NCBI GenBank assembly: GCA_002633025.1
Contig: NMRB01000234.1
Span: 136,843 to 200,842 of the forward strand
Reading direction: 5' to 3'
Length of the DNA: 64,000 bases
Origin: Notospermus geniculatus
Taxonomy: Eukaryota > Nemertea > Pilidiophora > Heteronemertea > Lineidae
Shown one piece after another: positions 23,806-36,479 of the stretch. Position numbers and translations under genes: made by a program. How positions within the stretch are numbered: position 1 is the first letter of the stretch; every line of letters starts with the position of its first letter. The notes beneath the pieces were generated by a model. That model had not been told where the DNA came from, searched no databases, and worked only from the letters and a program-made list of their open reading frames with translations.

Positions 23806-24905
23806 GTGTTTCAGTCGAGCGTTGCATTGTTTGTATTCGAGACTGAATCACGTGGGTGATTCGCCTGTTCCTTCTGGATCAGTTGGCGAAAGGAACCGAC
23901 TCTCTGCTGGTGCGAAAGTCTTCTCTATATATCGTCTATAAATAACGAGCAACGGAAATACATAGAGAATCACTATAAATGTTGTGGTCCCCATCAAAGT
24001 GTAGAAATGAAGTTCAAATGTTCTCACGGAATCTTCCTCTGGGACATCTGAAATCAAAAAGTTAATGATATTTATATTTACAAAATCCGACGGAGCACTC
24101 AGCATGCTTGCAATGGTTCCTACTAAAGATACATCTCCGCCTAGTCTAACCATTTCGTTACATTATCATTAATTTATCCGCCATTTGAGAACAGTTCCAA
24201 TTAAGTTTTAAAAACTTACACGCTTGAAAGAGGACCGTCTCTATAATAAAGATAATCAGAGCAAGAAACGATGCTGCGCTAAACAGCATCCCGCTGGTGA
24301 AGCCCTCAATGTGCCGAGGACTTTCCTTGTAGGCAAATTCTGTAGCTGCAAAGAAAGCACATGGAAAATCTATCGTCACCATTGCTTTATCCATATCACT
24401 AATTTACACGTTAAGTACACAATCATAAACCATACATTCATTTCAGGGTGATCTTTAAGATGGTCGAACACCAGAATCGAGCCTTCTGTCGTACTGTAGC
24501 CTCCTACACGTTCACGTACCTGGTATAAAGCAGAGAATATCCGAAAACCCAGGGAGTATATACTGCGGTACCTGAGCCCAGATGCTGATGGGACTGATTT
24601 CAGCCCCATTAAGTGTTTCCCGGATGTACGTCTCAAGGATGGCAGCGCAGAGGGGGGAGAAGATGATGAACATGGTACCAAAGACTGGAAGAGGGTGAAA
24701 ACACCTTTGATGATGACAAGTTGATGCCAAAGAACCAAAACACTGCGTTCTGCGTGAACTCTGGCCTAAAGCAATTGAAAAAAGAGGCAGTCCGTATCTC
24801 CCCGGCCCCGGGATCTACTTCCTCCCTTTTTCGATCAACATTCACAGCCTTTGTAATTCTGCAGCAGTGAGTGGACGATGGTTTGACGAAGTCACACATC
24901 CTGCT
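23806..24905 (-). pseudogene. partial duplicate of the 3' end of the POT transporter
   Basis: The last three transporter exons are repeated here: 24684-24520, 24345-24220 and 24047-23848. Lengths (165, 126 and 200 nt), phases and splice sites are the same as in the full gene, and the peptides are nearly identical (for example SIWAQVPQY, EFAYKESP, DVPEEDSVRTF). Similarity continues into the intron to about 24905, matching about 212-1440 of the first copy, and then stops. No earlier exons are found above it. The exons have no stops, so this is a recent truncated duplicate; it could still be used as an alternative 3' end of something upstream, but I see no evidence. Confidence 0.75.
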
Positions 24906-26798
24906 TAAGGGGGCGGTAGCCATAAGGAAGCGCACTGCAAATGGCGACTGAAAACAATTCATATTTTCTTCAAGCAAAAAGGTAGCATCGATTTCATGTA
25001 TTTCTATAAAATTGCTACTTTTGTTCTACACATCTGAATTGTAAACGATGTGCTTTCATCTTTCATTAATCAGCTAATTAAGCAAACAATGAGACCCCCA
25101 TTTGACTTTTTCGTCATAGATTTCTCGGCAACAAGGCGACTGGGACCTGGCGTTTTACCACAAAATGTTGGGGAATACATATGTGCAGGTGCCGACGTTG
25201 AGATAATTTGAAAATTCTAATTCTTAGTAATGATAATTGTGTAATTTGTGCCAAAAAATGGTCAAAAATGAACTTTTAGAATATCTCCCGAATCCTGTTG
25301 AATAGTGAAAAAATCTCAACGTCGCGCCCTGCGCACAAATATACTGCTGCCAAACGAAAAGAAACCACTGAAGTGCGATGCCTGATGGACGAGAAAAGTC
25401 TTCCCAAAATTTTCATATTTTGGCCTAAACACGCCTACGCTTNTAAAATTCCTCACCAAATGAACGATCAAATATTAGAAAATCTATAAGCATGATGCAC
25501 TCTGTATGACGATATTGTAAATTGATGCTTCTTCAGCCATTATGCCCTTTCCTTCCTTTTGTTCTCCATAGATTCTAACATGGTGAAATATGAATTTTAA
25601 AAAAATTAAGAAACTTTTATCACCAACAGCTTCATTATTATTGGTTCTTTGGCAAATAAAACGAAAGGGCAGTGTGCACGGATACATTGTCAAGGGCATG
25701 TGCTGGTCAAATATCTTCTCCTATTTTCGGTATTTCTAATTTTGGTGCGTTCAGAAATACAAAAGAAATCACTATCATTCCCTTTGTGCACAACGTTTGC
25801 CATTTGAAATGCAAATGAGCTGGGAATGGTCTAACGTTGTCATTGCATCATAACTACGATAACACCTAATAAACATGTGCAATAGACAGCTCATTTCATC
25901 ATCAAGAAGTTAAGGTTATGAAATCAGTTCGATGGACGGATTCAAAAGGCTCTAACAGGTGTGGTATGTTTGGGCTCATTTTCCGTTGAATGAATGAATG
26001 AATGAATGAATAAACTTTATTTTCATCGGTATGTGGAGATACATAAGAACATGAGCTTTGAAGCTCTTTCACCGATATCGAACATTTCAATACCCTGTTT
26101 ACTGGGTACTAAAGCTAGTATACTTTATACTATAAGAAGTTCCAATTAATAGAAGGTCGGGAAGCAGTCTCTGTCTGGATGATTGACATGTCAGGCGGCG
26201 TTGTTCATACCGTCAGACCAGTGCACTTACGGTTAACTCATCAAAAGAAAAACATATTAGGGGGAGCCTAATATTCAGTCTCAGCTAGGCCACCTGTTAG
26301 AGCCAATGGTCGCTTAGTAGGACAGCCATTATAAGACTTATAAAGAGGTGCACACCACGTGCGTGCCAACATGCTTCATTCAGCGCCCGACTGGATCAGA
26401 CGGACGGCCGACACGTGGTGTCTCAGATTTCATCATCTGAGCTTGTTACTGAGCACACCAGCTCTGGCTGGAGTGTGGTTTTCATCATGTTCATTCTGCG
26501 GCCAACGTGGAATTGGATGCGGAGTTTATCTGAGGTGTTGCAGCAAAAAAAGAAAAGTGGGTTGGGGTCCTATATTCGTGATATTCAAAGCCTGTAAACA
26601 ATAATACGCACAAGAATTGAAAATAAGAGAAAGAAGACAAAAATACACATTACCGGGTACTTCAATACAGTACTACATGTATTTGGAAGAAATACCCACA
26701 ACTTGGGAAAAATACGCACAGCTTGTGGGGAAAATACTACTTACTCTCAGCCAATGTAAGCAGCCCTGTGCCACATTATGAGTATCATTCTTTTCCAG
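24906..26798. other. stretch upstream of the receptor gene
   Basis: No supported exon. A TGAA microsatellite lies at about 25985-26012. The region 26350-26600 has several overlapping frames with a hydrophobic run (LSLLLSTPALAG) that could be a signal peptide for the receptor, but no donor in the required phase 1 is evident, so I do not join it. Confidence 0.4.
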
Positions 26799-29700
26799 AC
26801 TGTGGTGAATATTTTTCCATATCAAAGGGTTCGGGGGGTGAGATCAAATTACATCGAACCAGACTGGAGGATAATTTGGACTGCATCTGGGTCGTACCAC
26901 GCCCGCCGAAGTTCACCAACCTGATGCTGAAGATGGAATATTATACTTTTTCCGTGGCAGATGGTAAGTTTAAGTGGCTGATGTTGTGTTTTGTAAACAT
27001 TGGGAGGTTCTGAGGGTCTGACTCCTTGTCTATCCGGAATTTTCAACTCCCTTATCACCACATGAAGCCAGTTTATGTAACACTGAATCTTCAAGCAGTT
27101 ATTTATCTGGTTTCCCCCTACTGAATTTTACACGAAATATTGCATCAGAGCTGAGCCCTGTACTTCACCGGAATCAACTGATGTCGTCAGGGGTTTTTAG
27201 GGAGCGAGCACTAAAGCCTATAGTGTACATCACACTTGCGACTGGAGACAACTAGCCGCCACTGCCACTGAGCTACAGGCGACTGGGAGGATCTAGCTGG
27301 AACTGGAGGCGACTGATCAGTTGCCATAAACAGTCGGTGTATGCACCCTTGCGACTCGCTGGAACTGAGATTTTACCAGTCGCCGTGAATTGCAGATGGT
27401 CAACCTTCTTGCGACCAGTTCTACCCAGTTTCTTTCAGTCACTGTGGTGTACGTGGGCTTTGAACTGATCAGTGCCAGTTTTCTGAATGAAACCTAGTCT
27501 CGCTGAGTCTTAACACCCTAGATGTTCCTGAGTTACCGCCAGTCGCAAGTGCGATGCAGACCTGCCAAGGGTGTTTCATCAGCTTGCTTGAGGTTTACTA
27601 CGGTTTTGCTGGAGAATGGGTCATTTTGGGGATGCAATGCTGGAGGTTTAGAATATTTCCGAACACAATTTAAGTCTGAAGATTTGGCTTGAAATTGGAT
27701 GGATTTGAAGTTCATATTCGACTTCTTTGTCATCTGCATAATAGTCACAATAATGGCCGCCTTGTCTCGGAAAATCTGGCAGCATTCATGAAATTCACGT
27801 GCAGAGTACTCTATATATATGTTGAAAATATTGCTATCAAAAGGGGTGGACTAAGTAGAAAAAACTTCGAGCTTTTATATGATACGCATGTTGTGTGATA
27901 TTCTGAATGTGACATTTCTTGGGAAAGTGTTCTGGGCACTAGTCGTTTGTTTCAGATTATTAGCTAATTAGTGCATTCTAAGATGCATCTCATTCAATTC
28001 CTTTTGACTGATAGACCCCTCAGGTGCCTTCATTTTCGTCATACATATGTATAACTTGTACTTTTATGGTACATGTATTTTGACATATTTTATTTACAAC
28101 GTCTGACCACGTTCCAAAAATTCACAATGTCAGCTGGCCCTTAACTCGTTTTCTGTGTGGAGTATCAATCGCCACTACGAGCTGCGGCAGGATCATCATT
28201 GTCATGACCATCAGAGTAGGAGCTAATTGTGCACCAGCTTGCTGTCCATCAGAGCTTGTCTGTGATGTGATGAATTTGGTGCCAAGCTTGATCGTCTGTT
28301 CTGCATGATTCAACTAAGGACCGATAGATGGCAGTCACGATACGCCAGCGTGTATTATAGTCAGTTTTGAACTCAAAACCGTTGAAGATTTTTTCAAGCA
28401 ATTAAGTTTCGCCTGAATGCGTGAGAAAGCACTGACCTTGCGGGAGAATGGGTCCAAATGCGTGAGACTCCCGCGAATCGCGTGAGACTTGGCAGGTCTG
28501 GCAATGTACGCCGTCAGAACATGATGACTGACTGGATCCTCATCGTTTTTTAGCTAATAGTAGGTTTTCATCATGATGTCGCTTTTATTTCAGCCTCCCC
28601 AACCATGACCATCTACGGTGGAATGACATCCTATGGTATGCCTCTTTTAGTCGAAGAACCTCTTTCGGTCATCAGTACACGGCATACCTCCAATGATGGA
28701 CTGTTCATACGCCTCCAAGGAAAGGTCAACAGTGTCAATATCAAAATGCTATATTTGTCTTATGCGAGATCTCGAATGGGTGAGTATGATACCTTTCTGA
28801 CCGTGAAGGATTGTGTACGTGCTACAGATAAGTTTCACTTACACCCGCCATCTTGCATTTCACTTTTCATTTCTTGAAATTAATTTGTGACCATCTGTGA
28901 GAAAACCCGGCCAAAGTCGCTGGGGTGTGACATAGGCCTTGACCATACCTGATCTTTGTTGCACAATCGATAAGGCTTTATTTGCCACCAACAGACCGGT
29001 GTTTTTTATTGTGATGACACTCTCAATGTAATGTATTAAACATGTGGTGTTCAGCAATTTTGATCGGGTTTTCTCATAGACGGTCACATTTACGTATGGT
29101 CCTTCATTTTAGGTGTCTGCAAATCTAACACCGTCCTCTGTGCCGACTTTGGCAATGTATGTATTGATGATTCCCTCCTCAAATCTGGTTGGGACAAGCG
29201 CTGTGGCAGTGACTTGCCGCCTCCTACTACTGGTAAGTTGTTGGGGAAATGATCACCCAATACATAGCCATGTGATTTCTGTTTTGTTCAGTGCCCACGT
29301 TGCAGGCATTTTAAATCATTTTTGCACCCAATTCAGTCTTCATACATGAGATTTCGGATTTCCGTGGTTTGAGAGGTGAAATATTGGGTCTTGAGATTCA
29401 TGCAAATCCGTAATAAAAATTGGGGGGAGGGGTGCGCACAGAATTGAATTGACGAAGCCAAATGCATGCCAGACGATAAATCAGTTCTGAATCTCCATCC
29501 GAACCAAGCTCTCACTCATCAGTCTAGAAAAAAATTGGTACCATGATCCTCCGCTAGATAGATGTCCATCTAGTGGAGGATCGTGGTACCAGTCTATCAT
29601 CAATCGTACTGGCATCCACCATTTAAACATGCCGAAACGAAGAACCAGTCTAGTTTCGGCCGGAGTTCCGAATCTCCTCTTGATTCTCTGGTCTGGTTCG

Positions 29701-32700
29701 TGGAATCAGGTGACATCGTAGCCTAGGTTTTTCGGCTGAAATGCCGGGAAATCGCCTCTACATGTACGTTGCTCCAAATTCAAAAAATTTTCTGCATCTT
29801 TAAAGTTTGTTACCCGTATTTTCACTGAAAACACAGCAATAATTGAAGGCATTATGGAAAAGTTTCACCAAGTCTTTAATTTTACCCTGAAAATGTGCAT
29901 TAGGGAGCACCAGCATTGTGAAAATAACATAAATTCTTTGCAGTTCAGAATTTGTGCAAATTCATGGTCTTTTTGGTATGGTTTCCTTTTCAGCAGCAAA
30001 CTGCGGATGGCGTGTGTGCAAGGATGAGAGAACATGCTATAAATGGTGCGACGGTATTGCACAATGTCCAGACAATTTCGATGAGCAGAATTGTCCTAGT
30101 GGTGGTAAGATTTGTATCTGTTGTAGAAGGCAATGATAATATAACTCCCCAGTGCCTTAAAGCCGCACAGTATGCACTGCTACTCGCTATCAAAACGGCC
30201 AAAATCATAGTGCAACCTCGTTTGCAGGCATGCGTAATGTATGATTACGATAGACCCACGTATAGCATTACCTTGCATCGAGGTGGGGGAATCCCAAATG
30301 CTGCGTGTAGTCTCGCGCAGCCAGCCGTTTCGTTCTGCAGACAGTACTGCTACACGGATCCCCAGATTCGAAATAGTGGCTGGGTGACCGAGACTATGCT
30401 CTAGAGGGTTCGCTGATTATGACCCATCTGTCTATACTGTGTGGCTTTAAAGTGCCATCAAAAGTCTCTGAAATTGTCAATGGTTGAGAAATTTACAAGT
30501 TTGGTTGATTTTCATCACAGGCGGGCCGAACTTCGTACAAATTAGGGTAAAATTAGGGGGTAATCAGCCTATATACAAAAAGTTTTTTTATACATTATAC
30601 ATCTACATGAGTATGCCTATCACCCCCTACATTTTAAAGGGAATAAGTTGCAGCAGTCAAAAATGACACAGAGAATAATTTCCTGGCCCACAAATTTCAG
30701 AATTTTGAAATTACAAATTTTGTATTTGACTGTGTTACATCCCTTGGTAAGCCTAGATTTGCAGTGGACCATGTTCTAAATGCTACATGTATTCGAAGGC
30801 AGCAAAGCCTGTGCAAATATGCTCTTGGTAGAAAATTAATTTCCAGTGTGAGTACTGTAATAGATTCAAGATGGTGGTGTTCAACTCTCTATTCAGACAA
30901 CTTGACTGGCAGGGGACCAGTTGGCTTTAACCCTAATTTGTGACAAAGCTCGGGCCACGTCTGTGTTTTCCTCGTCCATAAATTTAACTTCTAAACATCA
31001 TGGGCCGTATTCAAAAAGGATGTTTAAGACTTAGACGCATGTAACTTCGTCAAACGCGTAGTGGAAGTGCATCTAAGTCTTAATCACGCGATGATCAACC
31101 CTTTTGAATACTGTAAAGCAAGATAATTTCGCGGCTGGAAATTTTCGCGAATCAAGAATTATAGACATATCCGCGGCAGGATATTTTCGCGACTCTCTGC
31201 CATTTTTTCAGGTTTTTTTTCACGGACCATATTTATCACTTGCGTGTATTTATATTCGCGACTCATACACTCTCGCGAAATTCGCGAAAATTTCCTGCAC
31301 GCGAAATTTTCCTGCTTTACAGTATGGCCCCATTTCTCTTGATTTCTTTCTTTCAGGTAATGTGGCAAGTCACAGCTCATTCAATGTGAAGATCGTGGTG
31401 CCAGTTCTTGTGCTGTTCATTGGCGTGCCCATTGTTGTTATTCCTGGCTTTCTCATTACGAGGCACTTAATCAGACAGCGGACGATTCGTCGCAGCAGAA
31501 GGCGGAGAAATCTATTGCACCAGTGTAAGTCCTTCCTCCCAATTCTTTAGTGCGAAATATTTGGCAGTTGAAAGTTTGAGGCTGCTGGTCTGAGCTTATT
31601 GCAACGCATGCAGAGTAATGAACTGTTCTGGCTGTACCCCAGTTGTGGTAAACTCCTCCTGCAGTTTCAAACCGCTACCCACTACGTTACTCGTGCTCTG
31701 AAACTGCTACAATACTCAAAGTATTACTAAAAGACGGCGTTAGCTGGCCGATTTGGGGAATCCCTGCTGGGAATCTGCTGCGTTACTTGCTGCATAACCA
31801 GACCAAATTAGCATTTTTCGGTCAGCTAAGGCAAGCAACTGGATTATACCTACATGTATAACCTTCACAATGCCCAAAATGTGAGTGCACTCTAAGAGGT
31901 GTATGATAACATCGATCAAATTTGCCAACTGGCACTAATTGTTGACTTTCCAATCAGAAGTAATATCAATATATAGAGTACATTTTGTACACGTATCTTT
32001 GCCAATCAGAAAGTGTGTTACGGCAGTGTCGGTTAAACCTATGATGATAGCTTATGATTGGATCCCTCATCAAAACAGCGCCGTCTATTGACGATCCTTA
32101 ATGCCAATGTTTAGTGGTTCTATTGCCGATGGCCAACTAAACACTGGGGACGAGTGTACAGTTGTGGTTAAAACCAGTCAACAAGGAGCCACTTTTATGC
32201 CGTCTCTTTTCAGATGCTCACCAATCTGACCATCATGACCGCGATAACGCAGCGTTTTCGCTAGAAGACGATGGTGTCTATCGACGACCGGGATCCGCAC
32301 GAGTCGATGATGAGCGTAATTCGCCAACGATACGAGGCGTACCTCCCCCATCTTATCATTCTGTTGTCTCACCTCTTGATGATCGGGAGCAGTTTTTTCT
32401 CCGTGATCGCCCGCCGTCTTACCGAGCCGTGCTGACTCAACCCAACAGCTATCGGCTGTCACTGGTAGGTCTAACACACGATAACTTTAAATTTGTAACT
32501 TGCGAGACCTAACAATGGGAAACTTTCCTGCCGTTAGAGGCCACCTGTTAACAGTCCTCGAATGTCTCAAAATTTGACAATAAAGACCTAGACGACGGCC
32601 CTGTGTCATTATGGCGTGCACTTGTGCTCTATGACGTCAAATTTCCTGACATTATAGGACCGCTATTGGCGGTGACATCTAACAGCAGTAAGGTCTCCCT

Positions 32701-35700
32701 CCCAATTATCAGAAATGTCAACATATTTACCACTTCAGTGTCGTAGCGGTAGGTGGAAAGGGTTGAGTTGGATTTGCATTTGGTTGAACGATAGCACCTT
32801 GCCTCACGATTGTTGCAGGTTTGATTCAAGAAAGGATTTTTTTGCTCACTGGGGTGAGCTATTACGATGGTGCAGCGTCCGTCGTCCGTCGTGGTCCGTC
32901 GTCGTCGTTGTGGTCCGTTAGCAGGGCACGTTTCGTAACCGCTGGAGCTATTGATCTGAAACTTGGCACATATATACCCCTAGGTCAGATGACCCACGAC
33001 ACCAAGTTTCGGTCCCATTCGACTCTCAGTTTGGCCACCAGGTGGCGGAAACCAAAAACACAAAAAGTGCAATAACTCCTGAACTAATGACTGGATCATC
33101 TCCAAATTTTTATCATAGGTGTAGCTAATAAGGATACATAACATATATAACGGGTTTTTGATTTGACCTACTTTTCAAGGTCACAGAGGTCAAAGTTCGA
33201 CAAAAAGTGACGAACCTGCCACAGTTTGTCATTATTTCACCGAGCAACTTCATATCTTGCATAAACATGCATTGGAGGGGTACCTTTAAAATACCAAGTT
33301 TCGGCCCGATTGGACATCCAATATGGCCGCCAGGGGGGCGCAACCTGAAAATCAAGTAAGTGCTATTACTCAGGAACGGCTTGACCCAGAGTGCTCAAAT
33401 TTGATAGTTACCTCCATCTAGATGACCTTTACATGCATGTCAAATTTCGGCCTGATTTGACTTCAAACATGGCCACCAGGTGGCGTAACCCAAAAATCAT
33501 CAAAGTGCTGTAACTCAGGAACGGCTTAACCCAAAGCGCTCCAATGTGCTATGTGCCCCCTGCAGATGACCTTTATGTCCATGTGAAGTTTCGGCCCAAT
33601 CAGACATCCAATATGGCTGCCAGGTGGTGTAACCCGAAAATCATCAAAGTGCTGTAACTCAGGAACGACTTGACCCAAAGCGCTCCAATGTGCTATGTGG
33701 TCCCCTGCAGATGACCTTTATGTGCATGTGAAGTTCCAGCCCGATCGGACATCCAATATGGCCGCCAGGTGGCATTAACCCAAAAATCATCAAAGTCTTT
33801 TCTGGGAATGACTTGACCCAGATTGCTCATAACTGATATGTACCTCCCTCTGTCATTAGACTATTATGTCCAACCCAGTGAGCACATGGTCCATGGACCA
33901 TTTCATTGAAGGACCAAAAAACTGCAAATAATCACTGTGATCATAAAGGAATCACGCATATAGATTCAACCTACAATTAAGCATTTTACAAATATGGACA
34001 GTATCCCTTTAAACTTCAACAGCGTTTCATTCTGACTCTTTCATATTGGCAAGATCCTTCTGCATGTTTAGTGCAAATTTTGTTGAATTCTGACGGGTTG
34101 ATCTTGTGATACAAGAGGACTCGCTGAATTATGAGAACCGCACAAACGATGATGCGGCTGGGTCATCTGTGTAAACTTGAATAGGCCTACGGCCATTCAC
34201 ACATGGAACACTAATGGTGCTGAAAATAGCTTTGTTATCATCAGTTAATGGAATTCGAGGCATCAAGTTCACAGATTCATGTACTACCCCACCACCACAG
34301 GAGAAGTTGAAGCTCCTGTTATTATGTAAAGCCAAAGTTCAGGCACTGAGAGACATCTGGTGGCAACACATGAAGTGTATCCCTCAGTCAGTACATCGTT
34401 CAGAGTTAAACCTATGTTTGATTCTTTTATGCTGTGATATACATGTTGTACTTTGCTTTTTCAGATAGAAACAAAACCTGAGAACATGGAACCCCCACCG
34501 AGTTACGAAAGTGTTTCTAACGTTCAGACCCAACTCTTCTCAGACATTTACCAACAGAATGCGAATGCTGCCCGTGGATTTGGGAATGGGCAACCCCCTG
34601 AATATACAAATTCAAACAGTCGGCAAAATAATACCATACCTGACGATCAGCGAACACTATTGCAGAGGTTATCTGACTGGGCTCTCAGATCTGCTGCTGC
34701 GAATGGTGACCAAAGGAATGGAGCAATCCCACAAGGTCGAGGCCCGTCTCGCGGGCCAGGGGATCCACCACGGAGAATGAGCGCCGATGTTCTAGGGACA
34801 CAGGGGAGTACACCATTCACGATATCACGAGGATACTCTCTAGATTCTCAGGCGGTTACACCACAGGTTGGTGTCACACAGCCATTGTCTTTGGGGCCTG
34901 TGCCTGAAGGTCAAAGGTCAAATGATAGTCAAGGTCAGATGAGTCCTGGTCAACAGAGGTCAAGTTCAGAAAATGCTAGTCACGAAGAGCAGGAGCATTT
35001 GGAACTAAATCACCAAGCAAGTCGTCTGGCCACACATGGACGTCAGTCATCTGAACCGCATAACACTAGTGACCATATGGATAGGGCGTCTTCAGAGGGG
35101 AGAGGGTTAATTCGTCAACGAGCTGCATCCTTTGATGCTGATTACTCTCCAGGGCAAGTTAGAGGAGAAGCTACATTTCCCTGGATTAGACGGGAATCTC
35201 GCCCTGGGAGTGGACGCAACACAGCTGGTGACGCTGATTGTGGGACTAGGTCAGAGACTCAACACAGTCAGATAGGAGAAGGGGGGACCAACAGGGTTCC
35301 ACGTGCCAGAGACCCTTCGCACCCTTACCGCCCTCCGAGGAGTGTCTCCTACAGACCAGCATCTGAACTTGAACAGTTCCCTCCCCCTGCCCGGCGTGTA
35401 GGATCTGAATTCTCCGTCCACGAAGGTCGTTCATATCGTCCAAGCCCACGCAGACTTTCAGAGGGCGTAGGTGGCCCGTTATCTCGATACCAGAATCGAC
35501 CTTTACATAGCAGTTTATCTAATCTCCTCAGTGGTGATTTGGAACAAAGGGGAGAAGGATCACAGGAGGAAGGGTGGAATTCCCCAAATCGGGGTATGGA
35601 TCGAAATATCAGAAATCAAGGACGGAAGGGTTCACTCCCTTCTTTACTTCACAGCTCGTCGTATGATTTGAGGCCTAATCCTCAGAATGCCGAGTTAGAA

Positions 35701-36063
35701 GGGGCAAGGCCTGCTCATTCTGCTTACAGGCCAGTCCCAGCTCCACGGAGTACTGGATCTGTCGCTGGTCTGACCGGTAATACAAGCCAAGGACGCCCTC
35801 CGGTGCCTCCAAAACCGAACACTCGCCGATCTAGTAGTCATAATGTCGGCGAGCAGAGGTCGCAAACATCTGGATTGGTGCCATGTGACGAGTGGAGTGG
35901 TGCTGCAGATACCCAAGAAGATGAAGATTTGTGTTCAACATCTTGGCATAATTCACAGAATACACCATCAGAAGAGGTTGGTACTTCATGTGAATTTGTC
36001 AACCCAGATAACGGTGCTACATCTGATGCATGTGAAGGAGGGCCTAATGCTACTTACGTTTAA
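26799..36063 (+). CDS. CUB/LDLa single-pass receptor with PPxY-rich cytoplasmic tail
   Basis: Seven exons: 26799-26963 and 28594-28779 (one CUB domain, starting DCGEYF), 29113-29232 (cysteine-rich LDLa-like, VCKSNTVLCADFGNVC), 29994-30104 (LDLa: CGWRVCKDERTCYKWCDG, then CPDNFDEQNC), 31357-31524 (transmembrane helix VVPVLVLFIGVPIVVIPGFL, then a basic RRSRRRR stop-transfer), 32214-32464 and 34465-36063 (tail). All borders are GT..AG; ectodomain exons are phase 1-1. About 866 codons are seen, the last exon alone coding 532 aa. The tail has four PPxY motifs (PPSYHS, PPSYRA, PPSYES, PPEYTN), known ligands of NEDD4-type WW domains, and an SH3-type run RPPVPPKPNTRR. The layout recalls LRP3/10/12 and LDLRAD3, but with one CUB and an unusually long Ser/Arg/Gly-rich tail. 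The signal-peptide exon is not identified. Confidence 0.85.
27228..27556. mobile_element. MITE with CTTGCGACTGG ends in receptor intron 1
   Basis: CACACTTGCGACTGG on the left pairs with CCAGTCGCAAGTGCG on the right. The interior repeats CCAGTTCTA, GCGACTGG, CTGGAACTG and GATCAGT in both orientations. Confidence 0.75.
29536..29591. repeat. short hairpin TGGTACCATGATCCTCCGCTAG
   Basis: Arms of about 24 bp start TGGTACCATGATCCTCC and are separated by a short loop. One arm with CTTTGGTACCACGATCCTCC recurs alone at about 37400, so this is a piece of a dispersed element. Confidence 0.7.
31002..31330. mobile_element. GGGCCGTATTCAAA MITE, interrupted
   Basis: Ends are GGGCCGTATTCAAAAAGG and, across the inner insertion, TTTTGAATA..TATGGCCC. 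Both flanks read CAT, consistent with a 3-bp target duplication. The inner arms contain AAGACTTAGACGCA and its partner. It lies in the receptor intron before the transmembrane exon. Confidence 0.8.
31111..31322. mobile_element. CTGTAAAGCA MITE nested in the preceding element
   Basis: A 212-bp element ends CTGTAAAGCA and TGCTTTACAG. It is flanked by TA at 31109-31110 and 31323-31324. Removing it with one TA restores the outer element's TIR (TTTGAATATGGCCC), which directly supports a TA target duplication. The interior is rich in TTCGCG words. Confidence 0.85.
32465..32839. other. receptor intron, unannotated part
   Basis: Intronic sequence between the two tail exons, before a long repeat insertion. 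No other feature is seen. Confidence 0.5.
32840..33907 (+). repeat. dispersed ~1.07 kb repeat R1, copy 1 (receptor intron)
   Basis: It starts at a GCTCACxGGGGTGAGC hairpin, followed by CGTCGTCCGTC runs. It ends with GGTCCATGGACC, a perfect palindrome, just before TTTCATT. The body contains GGCCACCAGGTGGCGG-type words at about 33033, 33323, 33470, 33614 and 33759, with spacings of 290, 147, 144 and 145. It matches copies at 38246-39328 and 42471-43538 on the same strand. Confidence 0.85.
33908..34464. other. receptor intron, unannotated part
   Basis: Intronic sequence ending in the acceptor TTTGCTTTTTCAG. No other feature is seen. Confidence 0.5.
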
Positions 36064-36479
36064 TTTGCAACATAAGTCAGTGCCGCCCGGTGGTAATTTG
36101 AACATGGCACTAACATAATTCACAATGTGTTCTAATTATTGGTGCAGTTGTGCAAAAGATGCACATCTTTGACAGGATGATTGCAGCACACAGACTGTGA
36201 ACCTCTGTGTGTGTATATTTTGGGGGGCCTTAAAAGTTACAGATTTTGTCTGTTTTGGAATTCAAGTCCAATGGATTTAATATTTTGTGAAAAAGGTAAT
36301 GGAAAATTACATTTTTGCACCAGCTACCGGTACATGTAATTTATTGTCCTGTATACAGTCTGAAAGTGCTTTATACTTACTGGAATATAAATGATCAGTC
36401 GGAATGCTTCATTCAAGTGAGGAACAGACTTTCCGAGTCATGTTCAGATGAATTTAGGTGGAATAGGTGTGTTAAAAAA
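36064..36479 (+). other. likely 3' untranslated region of the receptor
   Basis: Sequence after the receptor stop TAA at 36061-36063. No canonical AATAAA was found close by. A (GT)-rich tract lies at about 36205-36220. Confidence 0.4.

Noticed and set aside
26359-26604. Signal-peptide exon of the CUB/LDLa receptor
   Set aside because: It has a hydrophobic run, but no GT donor in the phase 1 needed to join the exon at 26799; not included in the gene model.
32715-33075. Frames inside the R1 repeats (also at 38276 and 42481)
   Set aside because: The same peptide recurs only because the repeat recurs; other parts of R1 have stops in all frames and no coding domain is seen.
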